Source: Alkalilimnicola sp. S0819 (lineage in GTDB: Bacteria; Pseudomonadota; Gammaproteobacteria; Nitrococcales; WHIW01). From it: 64,000 bases of DNA. The stretch is taken from the NCBI RefSeq assembly GCF_009295635.1, contig NZ_WHIW01000003.1, positions 124,001 to 188,000 on the forward strand, given 5' to 3'. Below, piece after piece: positions 30,343 to 39,281 of the stretch. The translations under genes and the position numbers were made by a program. The first letter of the stretch is position 1; each line of letters opens with the position of its first letter. Under the pieces are notes generated by a model. The model was not told the DNA's origin. It searched no databases and saw only the letters and a list, made by a program, of their open reading frames with translations.

Positions 30343-30378
30343 GTGCCGGTTCCGGGGTGGGTGCCGGTTCCGGGGTGG
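30343..30378 (+). repeat. Tandem direct repeat, 2 x 18 bases
   Basis: The 18-base unit GTGCCGGTTCCGGGGTGG occurs exactly twice in a row, at 30343-30360 and 30361-30378. The second copy runs into the left arm of the large inverted repeat. Confidence 0.9.
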
Positions 30379-30555
30379 GTGCGGCCTGGGGCGGCCCACG
30401 ATTTGGCCCGGCTACGCCGGGCTCCCCTGCGCTTCTCGCCGGAAAGGGGCGGGTTGCAAACTCGCTTCGCTCAAACAGGCAACCCGCTTTTCCCTTTCCG
30501 GCTGCGATGCTCGGCTGCATCGACGTCCGCCCCAGACCGCACCCACCCCGGAACC
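30366..30555. repeat. Large imperfect palindrome (nested inverted repeats)
   Basis: Outer arms 30366-30394 and 30527-30555 are complementary over 29 bases with one mismatch. Inside them a second inverted repeat (30438-30457 with 30479-30502) pairs the GCCGGAAAGGG and GCGGGTTGC blocks, apart from a four-base insertion on one side. Smaller hairpins lie between (CCCGGCTACGCCGGG; CGATGC/GCATCG). As RNA or cruciform DNA it would form a long branched stem. It looks like a dispersed intergenic repeat element; the copy number is unknown. Confidence 0.75.
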
Positions 30556-30768
30556 CCATCTGTCGGCGCAAGCTCCACCCCAGAAGCCGGGAGAAGAACG
30601 CTCGCGCCGTCGCAAAGCGACAGCGTGATCTCTCTTTGTTGCACTCTGGATCGAGAAGCAGCCACCCGGACACGGCGGCAGCCGCCGAGGCCCAAGCGTG
30701 AGCTCCCATACTGCCCGGGTCGCCGGAAAAGCATTGGTGGTTCCCTTCCAGCCCGCGATGAACCAAGC

Positions 30769-30794
30769 AAAAACGGCGCCTTGGGGTGCCGTTT
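30769..30794 (-). terminator. Intrinsic terminator of fabA-fabB
   Basis: On the minus strand a 10-bp stem (arms 30785-30794 and 30771-30780, one non-Watson-Crick pair) with a 4-base loop ends in a T run at 30769-30773. It lies 26 bases after the fabB stop. Confidence 0.75.
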
Positions 30795-30819
30795 CTTAAT
30801 CCGCCCGAGGCGCGAGGCC

Positions 30820-32037
30820 TCAGGGTTCGTAGCGGCGGAAGATCAGGCTGGCGTTGGTGCCGCCGAAGCCGAAGCTGTTCGACATCACCGCGTTCAGGCC
30901 GGCATTGTCCTTGCGCTCGCGCACGATGGGCATGCCCTCGGCCGCCGGATCCAGATTGTCCACATTGGCGGAGGCCGCGAGGAAATCCTGCTCCAGCATC
31001 AGGAGGCTGTAGATGGCCTCCTGCACGCCGGCCGCGCCCAGGGAGTGGCCCGTGAGGCTCTTGGTGGAGCTGATCGCGGGGGCCTGGTCACCGAAGACTT
31101 CGCGAATCGCGCCCAGTTCGGCCAGATCCCCCACCGGGGTGCTGGTGCCGTGGGCGTTGATGTAGTCCACGTCCACACCGGCCATGTCCATGGCCTGGCG
31201 CATGCAGCGGGCTGCACCTTCGCCGGAGGGGGCCACCATGTCGTAGCCGTCGGAGGTGGCGCCGTAGCCCACCAGCTCCGCGTGGATATGGGCACCGCGG
31301 GCCAGCGCCGAATCCAGCGATTCGATGACCAGCATGCCGCCGCCGCCGGCGATGACGAAGCCGTCCCGGTCCTTGTCGTAGGCGCGGGACGCCTTTTCGG
31401 GGGCATCGTTGTAGCTGGTGGACAGCGCGCCCATGGCATCGAAGAGCATGCTCATGGACCAGTGCTCTTCCTCGCCACCGCCGGCGAAGACGATGTCCTG
31501 CTTGCCCAGCTGGATCTGCTCCATGGCATTGCCGATGCAATGCGCGCTGGTGGCGCAGGCGGAGGTGATGGAGTAGTTCACGCCCTGGATCTTGAAGGGC
31601 GTGGCCAGGCAGGCCGAGACGGTGCTGGCCATGGTCTTGGGCACGCCGTAAGGGCCGATCTTGCGCACACCGCGGTTACGCAAGGTGTCGGCGGCGGCCA
31701 CCAGGCTGCCGGTGGAGCCACCGCCGGAGCCGGCGATCAGGCCGGTGCGAGGGTGGGATACCTGCTCTTCGGTGAGCCCCGCATCGGCAATGGCCTGGTC
31801 CATGGCGATATAGGCATAGGCCGCGGCATCACCCATGAAACGGCGCACCTTGCGCGGAATCAGTTCATCCACGTCCAGATCCACCACGCCGGCCACCTGG
31901 CTGCGCAACCCCATTTCGACGTAATCCGGCTTGTGACGTATGCCGGAACGGCCATCTCGCAGCGATGTGAGCACGCTGGCCTTGTCATTGCCCAAGCAGG
32001 AAACGATGCCGATCCCCGTGACTACAACTCGACGCAC
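30820..32037 (-). CDS. fabB: 3-oxoacyl-ACP synthase I
   Basis: Beta-ketoacyl-ACP synthase I of 405 residues that elongates unsaturated intermediates produced by FabA. The Cys-His-His triad is present: Cys161 in [12 protein letters not shown], His in [12 protein letters not shown] and His in [12 protein letters not shown]. The C-terminal [12 protein letters not shown] segment is also intact. It lies 44 bases downstream of fabA and the pair ends at an intrinsic terminator. Confidence 0.97.
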   Translation of the reverse strand: MRRVVVTGIGIVSCLGNDKASVLTSLRDGRSGIRHKPDYVEMGLRSQVAGVVDLDVDELIPRKVRRFMGDAAAYAYIAMDQAIADAGLTEEQVSHPRTGLIAGSGGGSTGSLVAAADTLRNRGVRKIGPYGVPKTMASTVSACLATPFKIQGVNYSITSACATSAHCIGNAMEQIQLGKQDIVFAGGGEEEHWSMSMLFDAMGALSTSYNDAPEKASRAYDKDRDGFVIAGGGGMLVIESLDSALARGAHIHAELVGYGATSDGYDMVAPSGEGAARCMRQAMDMAGVDVDYINAHGTSTPVGDLAELGAIREVFGDQAPAISSTKSLTGHSLGAAGVQEAIYSLLMLEQDFLAASANVDNLDPAAEGMPIVRERKDNAGLNAVMSNSFGFGGTNASLIFRRYEP

Positions 32038-32081
32038 CTTCTATCCTCCCGCAATACCGGCCTTGGGCCGTTGATGCTTGC

Positions 32082-32606
32082 TCAACCGCCCGCGAGGGCG
32101 GAGGTGTCCTTGAACAGGCCGACCTTCAGATCGGCCGCGGTGTAAATCTGCTGCCCGTCCACTTCCAGGCTGCCGTCGGCGATGCCCATGATCAGGCGAC
32201 GACGGATCAGTCGCTTGAGCTGCAGCTTGTAGGTCACCACCTTGGCTTCGGGCAGTACCTGGCCGAAGAATTTCACTTCGCCGCAGCCCAGGGCACGGCC
32301 CTTGCCGGTACCGCCCGTCCAGCCGAGGAAGAAGCCCACCAGCTGCCAGAGCGCGTCCAGGCCCAGGCAGCCCGGCATCACCGGGTCGCCGGGGAAGTGG
32401 CAACCGAAGAACCACAGATCCGGTTTGACGTCCAACTCGGCGATGATCTGGCCCTTGCCGTAGTCGCCGCCTTCTTCGCTGATGTGGGTGATGCGGTCGA
32501 ACATCAGCATATTGGGCACGGGCAACTGGGGGTTGCCGGGGCCGAAGAGTTCGCCGTAACCGCACTTGAGCAGTTCTTCCCGGGTGAAGCTGTTCTGATT
32601 TGTCAT
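32082..32606 (-). CDS. fabA: 3-hydroxydecanoyl-ACP dehydratase/isomerase
   Basis: Bifunctional dehydratase-isomerase of 174 residues that introduces the cis double bond in anaerobic unsaturated fatty acid synthesis. The hot-dog active site is complete with His70 ([13 protein letters not shown]) and Asp84 (LGLDALWQ), the same positions as in E. coli. The fabA-fabB operon is characteristic of gammaproteobacteria and a few others. No FabR palindrome was recognised upstream. Confidence 0.98.
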   Translation of the reverse strand: MTNQNSFTREELLKCGYGELFGPGNPQLPVPNMLMFDRITHISEEGGDYGKGQIIAELDVKPDLWFFGCHFPGDPVMPGCLGLDALWQLVGFFLGWTGGTGKGRALGCGEVKFFGQVLPEAKVVTYKLQLKRLIRRRLIMGIADGSLEVDGQQIYTAADLKVGLFKDTSALAGG

Positions 32607-32728
32607 CGAGGTATCCAGTCGTTCTCACTGTCGCCGTGGCGGCGTTGTATCGGCGGGCATCTTACTGGAAGGCAGGCGGGGCGTCACGCCACCGGCGAGG
32701 CTGATCGATGTCTGCTCAAGTCGGGGCA

Positions 32729-33187
32729 TCAACGGTCCGGATCATCCATCGGATACAGCTCGACGATGTGATCCTCCAGCGCCGAGGGACTGACCCGCTC
32801 CTCGGAAATAATCTGCCCGCGGACCGAAATGCCAGCCTCGTGCACGCTCTCCGCGCGTCCCGAGACCAGCGGGTGCCACCAGGCCAGGCCCCGACCCTCC
32901 GCCACGCGCCGGTAGCCGCAGCTCGCAGGCAGCCAGTGGAAGGCACCCACATTGTCGACGCTCAGCTGGGTGCAATCGGGCACATGGCGCTTGCGTTCCC
33001 CGTAGTTGCTGCAGCGGCAGCTGTGAGTGTCCAGCAGCTTGCAAGCGACACGCGTGACATACACCTCGCCGCTGTCGTCGTCCTCCAGCTTGTGCAGACA
33101 ACAACGCCCGCAACCGTCGCAGAGGGACTCCCATTGCTCGGCGCTCATTTGCGCCAGGGTCAGTGTTTCCCAAAAAGGCCTGCTCAA
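32729..33187 (-). CDS. YcgN-type zinc/iron-chelating cysteine-rich protein
   Basis: Protein of 152 residues of the YcgN/UPF0260 (YkgJ-like) family. The cysteine cluster [11 protein letters not shown] is near residue 23 and further cysteines lie in [14 protein letters not shown] and VPDC, with conserved [18 protein letters not shown]. It probably binds iron or zinc; the cellular role is not known. It is divergent from slt over 121 bases. Confidence 0.88.
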   Translation of the reverse strand: MSRPFWETLTLAQMSAEQWESLCDGCGRCCLHKLEDDDSGEVYVTRVACKLLDTHSCRCSNYGERKRHVPDCTQLSVDNVGAFHWLPASCGYRRVAEGRGLAWWHPLVSGRAESVHEAGISVRGQIISEERVSPSALEDHIVELYPMDDPDR

Positions 33188-33308
33188 GGCGTTCCCTCCG
33201 GGTCGTGTGGACGGGTATTGTATCGTTGACTGTGCGCTCTTTGGCAGCCCGACCGCCGGCCTTATGCTGGTATGGACGGGTCCAACAACTTACACAAGCC
33301 GGGAAAGC

Positions 33309-35303
33309 ATGCCGTTCATCATTCTTCGCCGACTGTTGCCGATCCTGCTGCTCCTGCTGCCGCCGGCCCTGTTGGCGGACACCTTGAATGAGACCGCGCG
33401 CCAACGTCAGCAGTTCCTGGAACTCTACGAGGCGCTGGGGCGCCGGGAGACGGTTGGTGATGCGCGCCTGGAAGCCCTCCGCGACTATCCGCTGCATCCC
33501 TATCTGGAATACCGACAGCTGCGAAACCGCCTCTGGGAGCTCGACACCGCCCGAGTGGAGGCCTTCCTCGAAGAAAATGCGGATTTGCCCCTGGCCTACT
33601 GGCTGCGGCGTGACTGGTTGGAGATCCTCGGCAAGCAGGGCCGCTGGGAGCCATTCCGGCGACATTACCGCAGCGGGGAGGGGGCGGCGCTCGATTGCTA
33701 CGCCCTGCGCGCGCGGCGGGCCAAGGGCGGGGTAGACGAGGACTGGATAGAGCGGGCGCTGGTTCTCTGGACTGTGGGCCGCTCCCAGCCCGACGCCTGC
33801 GACCCGGTATTCGCGCTACTGTACGAACGTGACCTGATCAGTCCGGAGCGGCGCTGGCAACGGATCCAGGCCGCCATGCGGCACCGCCAACACGGTCTTG
33901 CCCGCTACCTTGCCCGGGGTTTGCCCGCTGACCAACAGCCGTGGGTGAAGCATTGGCTGCGCGTGCGCCAGGCTCCCCAGCGCAGCTTGCGCCGCCCCGG
34001 CTTCGATGTGGCGCACCCTCGCGGCCAGCAGATCATTGGCGACGCCATCGAGTCCCTGGCCAGACGGGACCGGCCTGGCGCCCGACACTGGTTGGAGCAG
34101 TACGCCGAGCGTCTGCATCCGGCGCAGCGTGCCGGATTACAGCGCGAAATTGCCTTGCGCGCCGCCTACAGCCGTGAGGAGCAGGCGCTGGATTGGCTCT
34201 ATCAGCTGCCCGAGGCGGTGGTGGACCGCACCGTGCTGCTGTGGCGTGCGAAGATGAATCGTGCGGCCCGGGACTGGGCCGGCTTGCTACAGGCCATAGA
34301 CCAGCTGCCCGCGGTACTCGCGAACCAATCCGAATGGCTCTATTGGAAGGGGCATGCGCTGGTTCTCACCGGAGAGGCTGAAACCGGCCGGCTGCTGTTG
34401 GGCGATCTGGCCCGTGAGCGCAGCTACTACGGATTCCTGGCCGCCGACGCATTGCGGTTGCCCTACAGTTTCAACGACCGGAGCCCTGCGGCGGAACCCG
34501 CGGAGCTGGCGGAGTTGGCGAGCCGCCCCGGCTTTCGGCGTGCCGCCGAACTGCGCGCACTCGGTCTGCTGCGAGATGCACGCCGGGAATGGCAGGCGGC
34601 GGTGATCCCGCTGGAGCGGGAACAGCAGGCTCTGGCGGCGCAGCTTGCGGCCTATTGGAACTGGCATGATCGGGCCATCTTCACCGCCAACAGGGCGGGT
34701 CTGCACGATGCTCTGGCGCTGCGTTTTCCCACCCCCTTCCCGGCGCAGGTGCGCCAGCACGCCGGTGCCAATGCGCTGGATCCGGCGTTGGCCTACGCCC
34801 TGATGCGCAAGGAGAGCGCCTTCTCCCCCGATGCCGTGTCGCCGGTGGGTGCGCGCGGCCTGATGCAGGTGATGCCCAGCACCGCCCGTGCGGTGGCACG
34901 GCGGATTCGCCAGCCACTGAGCGGTTCCTCGGCGTTGCTGGATGCGGAGATCAATATGCGCCTGGGCAGCGCCTATCTGCGCGAGGTGCTGGACCGCTTC
35001 AATGGCAACCCCATCCTCGCCGCGGCCGCCTACAACGCAGGGCCGCACCGGGTGGAGGACTGGCTGGCGCGCAATCCGGACCAGCCGGCGGCGCTGTGGA
35101 TAGAGAACATCAGTTACGCCGAGACCCGAGATTACGTGAAGAGCCTGCTGGCCTTCGCCGTGGTGTTCGACTGGCGGCTCACCGGCGAGCCCCGGCGCAT
35201 CAGCGAGCGAATGACCCAGGGCGGCGCCGACCCGGAAGGGGCTCCTTTTCGCCTGGCCCATGAGCTGACCCCGCCGCCGGCCGCCGTCATTCCCACGCTC
35301 TAG
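33309..35303 (+). CDS. slt: Soluble lytic murein transglycosylase
   Basis: Periplasmic enzyme of 664 residues that cleaves peptidoglycan to 1,6-anhydro products. A signal peptide (about 1-22) precedes a long alpha-superhelical (U-shaped) domain and the C-terminal lysozyme-like SLT domain. The catalytic glutamate is Glu502 (MRKESAFSP) and [13 protein letters not shown] follows, as in Slt70. The start at 33309 gives the signal peptide; longer readings upstream are spurious. Confidence 0.95.
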   Translation: MPFIILRRLLPILLLLLPPALLADTLNETARQRQQFLELYEALGRRETVGDARLEALRDYPLHPYLEYRQLRNRLWELDTARVEAFLEENADLPLAYWLRRDWLEILGKQGRWEPFRRHYRSGEGAALDCYALRARRAKGGVDEDWIERALVLWTVGRSQPDACDPVFALLYERDLISPERRWQRIQAAMRHRQHGLARYLARGLPADQQPWVKHWLRVRQAPQRSLRRPGFDVAHPRGQQIIGDAIESLARRDRPGARHWLEQYAERLHPAQRAGLQREIALRAAYSREEQALDWLYQLPEAVVDRTVLLWRAKMNRAARDWAGLLQAIDQLPAVLANQSEWLYWKGHALVLTGEAETGRLLLGDLARERSYYGFLAADALRLPYSFNDRSPAAEPAELAELASRPGFRRAAELRALGLLRDARREWQAAVIPLEREQQALAAQLAAYWNWHDRAIFTANRAGLHDALALRFPTPFPAQVRQHAGANALDPALAYALMRKESAFSPDAVSPVGARGLMQVMPSTARAVARRIRQPLSGSSALLDAEINMRLGSAYLREVLDRFNGNPILAAAAYNAGPHRVEDWLARNPDQPAALWIENISYAETRDYVKSLLAFAVVFDWRLTGEPRRISERMTQGGADPEGAPFRLAHELTPPPAAVIPTL

Positions 35304-35382
35304 GGGGAGGGGTTTCGCGGCAGATCGGTCAATTCGTTATACTGCGCGCCCTGTCGGCCACCGCGCGAAACCGTTCCACACC

Positions 35383-36963
35383 ATGAGCTCGCTCTCACAG
35401 CAAATCCGCCGACGGCGCACCTTTGCGATCATCTCGCATCCGGACGCCGGCAAGACCACCGTCACCGAGAAACTGCTGCTCTACGGGGGGGCGATCAAGC
35501 TCGCGGGTACGGTCAAGGCGCGCAAGTCCAAGGCCCATGCCACCTCCGACTGGATGGAACTGGAGAAGCAGCGCGGCATTTCGGTGACCTCCTCGGTGAT
35601 GCAGTTCCCGTACAAGGACTGCATCATCAATCTGCTGGATACGCCTGGCCATGAGGATTTCTCCGAGGACACCTACCGCACGCTTACCGCGGTGGACTCG
35701 GCGCTGATGGTGATCGACAGTGCCAGGGGTGTGGAGGACCGCACCATCAAGCTGATGGAGGTCTGCCGCCTGCGCGATACCCCCATCATCACCTTCATCA
35801 ACAAGCTGGACCGGGAAGGCCGCGACCCGATGGAGGTGATGGACGAGGTGGAGCAGGTGCTGAAGATCCGCTGCGCCCCGATCACCTGGCCCATCGGCAT
35901 GGGCAAGTCCTTCAAGGGCGTGTACCACTTGCGCCACGACCGCATCCACCTGTTCAGCGCCACGCATGGCGGCCGGATCCAGGAGGGCGAGGTCATCGAG
36001 GGCCTGGAGGATCCGCGCCTGAGTGACCTGCTCGGTGAGCGCGCCGCGGAGCTGCGCGAGGAGATCGAGCTGATCCGTGAGGCCAGTAACCCCTTCGACC
36101 AGCAGGCCTACCTCGCCGGCAAGCTTACCCCGGTGTTCTTCGGCTCGGCGATCAACAATTTCGGCATTCGCGAGCTGCTGGACAGTTTCGTGGAGAACGC
36201 ACCGCCCCCCCAGCCCCGCGCCACCGCCAGCCGGGAGGTGGAGCCGGATGAGGAAGCCTTCAGCGGTTTCGTGTTCAAGATCCAGGCCAACATGGACCCC
36301 AATCACCGGGACCGCATTGCCTTCCTGCGGGTCTGTTCGGGCCATTACCAAAAGGGCATGAAGGCGCGGCACGTGCGTGTCGGCAAGGACGTGCGGCTCG
36401 CCAACGCCATCACCTTCATGGCCAGTGAACGCGATCAGGTGGAGGACGCCTACGCCGGCGACATCATCGGCCTGCACAACCACGGCACCATCCAGATCGG
36501 TGACACCTTCACCGAGGGAGAGGCGCTGAAGTTTACCGGCATCCCCAATTTCGCCCCCGAGCTTTTCCGCCGCGCGGTGCTCAAGGACCCCATGCGCCTC
36601 AAGGCGTTGCACAAAGGTATAGAGCAGCTGTGCGAGGAGGGTGCTTCGCAGTTGCTGCGCCCGCTCAACAGCAATGACGTGATCGTGGGCGCGGTGGGTG
36701 TGCTGCAGTTCGACGTGGTCGCCTTTCGGCTCAAGCACGAATACAAGGTCGATTGCATCTTCGAACCGGTGAATGTCAGCACCGCTCGCTGGGTGGACAG
36801 CGAGGACCCGCAGAAACTGGAGGAGTTCCGCCGCAAGGCCAGTGACAACCTGGCCCTGGATGTGGCGGGTAATCTGACCTACCTGGCCCCATCACGGGTG
36901 AATCTGCAACTCGCCGAAGAGCGCTGGCCGGAAATCCGCTTCCATTCCACCCGCGAGCACTGA
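35383..36963 (+). CDS. prfC: Peptide chain release factor 3
   Basis: GTPase of 526 residues that recycles RF1/RF2 after termination. The G domain starts with SHPDAGKTT (P-loop), then [20 protein letters not shown] and NKLDREG, followed by the RF3-specific domains II and III ([15 protein letters not shown]-like region near 445). A poor ribosome site precedes the ATG. A TTATAC at 35337-35342 could be a -10 box of its own promoter but lacks a good -35. Confidence 0.97.
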   Translation: MSSLSQQIRRRRTFAIISHPDAGKTTVTEKLLLYGGAIKLAGTVKARKSKAHATSDWMELEKQRGISVTSSVMQFPYKDCIINLLDTPGHEDFSEDTYRTLTAVDSALMVIDSARGVEDRTIKLMEVCRLRDTPIITFINKLDREGRDPMEVMDEVEQVLKIRCAPITWPIGMGKSFKGVYHLRHDRIHLFSATHGGRIQEGEVIEGLEDPRLSDLLGERAAELREEIELIREASNPFDQQAYLAGKLTPVFFGSAINNFGIRELLDSFVENAPPPQPRATASREVEPDEEAFSGFVFKIQANMDPNHRDRIAFLRVCSGHYQKGMKARHVRVGKDVRLANAITFMASERDQVEDAYAGDIIGLHNHGTIQIGDTFTEGEALKFTGIPNFAPELFRRAVLKDPMRLKALHKGIEQLCEEGASQLLRPLNSNDVIVGAVGVLQFDVVAFRLKHEYKVDCIFEPVNVSTARWVDSEDPQKLEEFRRKASDNLALDVAGNLTYLAPSRVNLQLAEERWPEIRFHSTREH

Positions 36964-36964
36964 T

Positions 36965-36995
36965 GCTGGTGGGGCCGGCGCCCGGCCCCATCAGC
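36965..36995 (+). terminator. Hairpin immediately after prfC
   Basis: Arms 36965-36978 and 36982-36995 pair over 14 base pairs with one G-T wobble and a three-base loop. It starts two bases after the prfC stop. No T tract follows, so it may need Rho or act as an mRNA 3' stabiliser. Confidence 0.55.
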
Positions 36996-37130
36996 CGCGG
37001 GGCGTGCTGCGCCGCGCCATTCACTTCGCGGCCTATCATGCTAGCTTTAGCTGTACGAGAACGAAATCACATTCGCTCGCCAGCAGCAGCCGTCCGTATC
37101 ACGGTATGCGACGGATAAAGGTTAGCTTGA

Positions 37131-39245
37131 ATGCTCAGCGTCGCCGAAGAATATCAGGAAGAAGCGGCTTACCGCGCGCTGGTGGAAGCCTTGGACGAGA
37201 TGGGCGAGGGGCTGATGATCATCCAGGATCGTCGCTTCGTGTTCGTCAACCAGGCCCTATGCCGGCTCTGCGGTTACCGTGAGGATGAGCTCATGGCCAT
37301 GCCGCTGTTCACCGGGGTGTTCCATCTGGAAGACCGGGACCGGATTCTGGCCAACTGGCGGCGGCGCATCGACGGCGAGCAGTTCTCTACCCGCTACGAG
37401 ACCATGCTGCAGCATAGAGACGGCAGCCCCATCGCCGCCGAGATCTCGGTATCCGTCCTGCGCCGGGGCGCGGACGCCGCCACCGTGGTGACGGTGCGCG
37501 ATATCCGTGAACGCCGCCGTACCCAGATTGCCCTGCAGGAACAGCAACAGCGGCTTGAGGCGTTGTTGCACCAACGCACCGCCGAACTTGCCCAGGAACA
37601 GCGCTGGTCCCAGGCCACCCTGGAGTCGGTCAGCGAGGCCGTGCTGACCACCGATGCACGCCATGCGGTGAGCTACATGAACCCCGCCGCCGAGGCGCTC
37701 CTCGGATGGCCCCAAGAGGCCTGCGCGGGGCTGAGGGTGGATCAGGTGCTGCGCCTGGAAGCCGAGGATGACAGCCCACCGGTGGAATTGCTCGGACAGT
37801 TGCGGCAACTGGCCGAACGCGGCAGCAGCAACCACCCGGGCCTGCTTCGCCCCCGTCTCGGCGAGCCCATAGCGGTGGAGCTTTCCCTGTCGGCGATACG
37901 TGATACCCGGGCGGGCAATGTGGGCGCGGTCATCGTGCTGCGCGATGTCAGTGAGCAGCGCAGGCTTACCCGGAAGCTCTCCCATCAGGCCTGCCATGAC
38001 GGGCTCACGGGGCTGGTGAACCGCATGGAGTTCGAGCGCCGCCTGGATGCGCTGGTGCGGGACGCGCGGGACGGTCATACCGGCCATGCCCTGTGTTATC
38101 TGGACCTGGATCAGTTCAAGTTGGTGAATGACACCTGTGGGCACTCGGCGGGCGATGAGCTGTTGCGCCAACTGAGCCGGGTGCTGGCCGAGCGTGTGCG
38201 ACGCAGTGACACGCTGGCACGCCTGGGCGGCGATGAGTTCGCCATTTTGCTGCGCGACTGCAGCCCGCAAGCCGCGCGTCGTACCGCCGAGGATTTCATC
38301 GATCTGATCCGCCAGTTCCGTTTCAGTTGGCAGGGGCGCAATTTCGTCGTCGGCGCCAGCCTCGGCCTGGTAATGCTGGATGCCGACGTGCACAGCGGCG
38401 AAGAGGCCCTGCGCGCCGCGGATGCGAGCTGTTATCTGGCCAAGGATGCCGGTCGCAACCGCCTGCACCTGTTCCGCCCGAACGATGCCCAGGTCGCCCA
38501 ACGCCGCGGGCAGATCCAGTGGGTGACCGAGCTTCGCAAGGCCTTGGATCAGGACTGCTTCACTCTGTTCTACCAGCCCATCGTCAAGACGGATGACCCC
38601 AGGCACACTACCTGCTGGGAGTTGCTGCTGCGGCTGGAGGACGGGCAGGGGGGGCTGATCGCGCCCGGTGCCTTCATCCCGGCGGCGGAGCGCTACAACC
38701 TGATGCCGGAGATCGACCGTATGGTCATCAGCCGGGCCCTGCGCTGGCTCTCGCAGTGCCGGCAGTCCCCGCCACTGATCAGCATCAACCTCTCCGGCGC
38801 CAGCGTCTCGGACCCTCGGACCATCCACCATGTTGAACAGGTGCTTGCCGAGACCGGCGTGGAGGCGCAACGAATCTGTTTCGAGATCACCGAGACGCAT
38901 GCCATCGCCAACCTGAATCAGGCCCGGGGCTTCATGCAGTCCCTGCAGGCTTTGGGGTGTAGCTTCGCGCTGGACGATTTCGGCAGCGGCATGTCCTCCT
39001 TCGCCTATCTCAAGCAACTGCCCGTGCGCTATTTGAAGATAGACGGGGAGTTCGTGCGCAACATCCTTCATGACCCGGTGGACCATGCCATGCTCGATGC
39101 CATCGTGCGGGTGGGGCGCGCCGTGGGCCGGCGGACCGTGGCTGAATTCGTCGAGGACGAGGCCACTCTGCAGGCCTTGCGTGAGCTGGGCGTGGATTAC
39201 TCCCAGGGTTACGGCATTGCCCGCCCGGCCCCGCTGCCGGTCTAG
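37131..39245 (+). CDS. PAS-PAS-GGDEF-EAL cyclic-di-GMP protein
   Basis: Cytoplasmic signalling protein of 704 residues. Two PAS domains (about 15-130 and 165-285) joined by a coiled coil precede a GGDEF domain with an intact GGDEF at 366-370, and an EAL domain. The EAL motif is changed to ELL (Glu497 kept, CWELLLRLED). Other phosphodiesterase motifs are near normal (DDFGSG, LKIDGEFV), but the usual AEGVE reads AEFVE. It could be bifunctional or mainly a phosphodiesterase. No membrane segment is seen. It follows prfC, with a hairpin between. Confidence 0.93.
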   Translation: MLSVAEEYQEEAAYRALVEALDEMGEGLMIIQDRRFVFVNQALCRLCGYREDELMAMPLFTGVFHLEDRDRILANWRRRIDGEQFSTRYETMLQHRDGSPIAAEISVSVLRRGADAATVVTVRDIRERRRTQIALQEQQQRLEALLHQRTAELAQEQRWSQATLESVSEAVLTTDARHAVSYMNPAAEALLGWPQEACAGLRVDQVLRLEAEDDSPPVELLGQLRQLAERGSSNHPGLLRPRLGEPIAVELSLSAIRDTRAGNVGAVIVLRDVSEQRRLTRKLSHQACHDGLTGLVNRMEFERRLDALVRDARDGHTGHALCYLDLDQFKLVNDTCGHSAGDELLRQLSRVLAERVRRSDTLARLGGDEFAILLRDCSPQAARRTAEDFIDLIRQFRFSWQGRNFVVGASLGLVMLDADVHSGEEALRAADASCYLAKDAGRNRLHLFRPNDAQVAQRRGQIQWVTELRKALDQDCFTLFYQPIVKTDDPRHTTCWELLLRLEDGQGGLIAPGAFIPAAERYNLMPEIDRMVISRALRWLSQCRQSPPLISINLSGASVSDPRTIHHVEQVLAETGVEAQRICFEITETHAIANLNQARGFMQSLQALGCSFALDDFGSGMSSFAYLKQLPVRYLKIDGEFVRNILHDPVDHAMLDAIVRVGRAVGRRTVAEFVEDEATLQALRELGVDYSQGYGIARPAPLPV

Positions 39246-39281
39246 GGCCGGCGCGACAGCCTTGCCGCTGGCGCGCCCAGT

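Larger units (their letters stand above)
30212..30768. other. Gene-free stretch dominated by repeats
   Basis: About 560 bases between the transporter and the fabB terminator show no credible gene; long open frames on both strands are GC-driven and lack family features. The stretch contains an inverted repeat AACCTGGC/GCCAGGTT soon after the transporter, a tandem 18-base repeat (30343-30378) and a large palindromic structure (30366-30555). Confidence 0.6.

Noticed and set aside
30334-32145. Open frame of 603 codons on the plus strand across the palindrome and fabB
   Set aside because: Crosses repeat DNA, the fabB terminator and the antisense of fabB; no start signal or domain.
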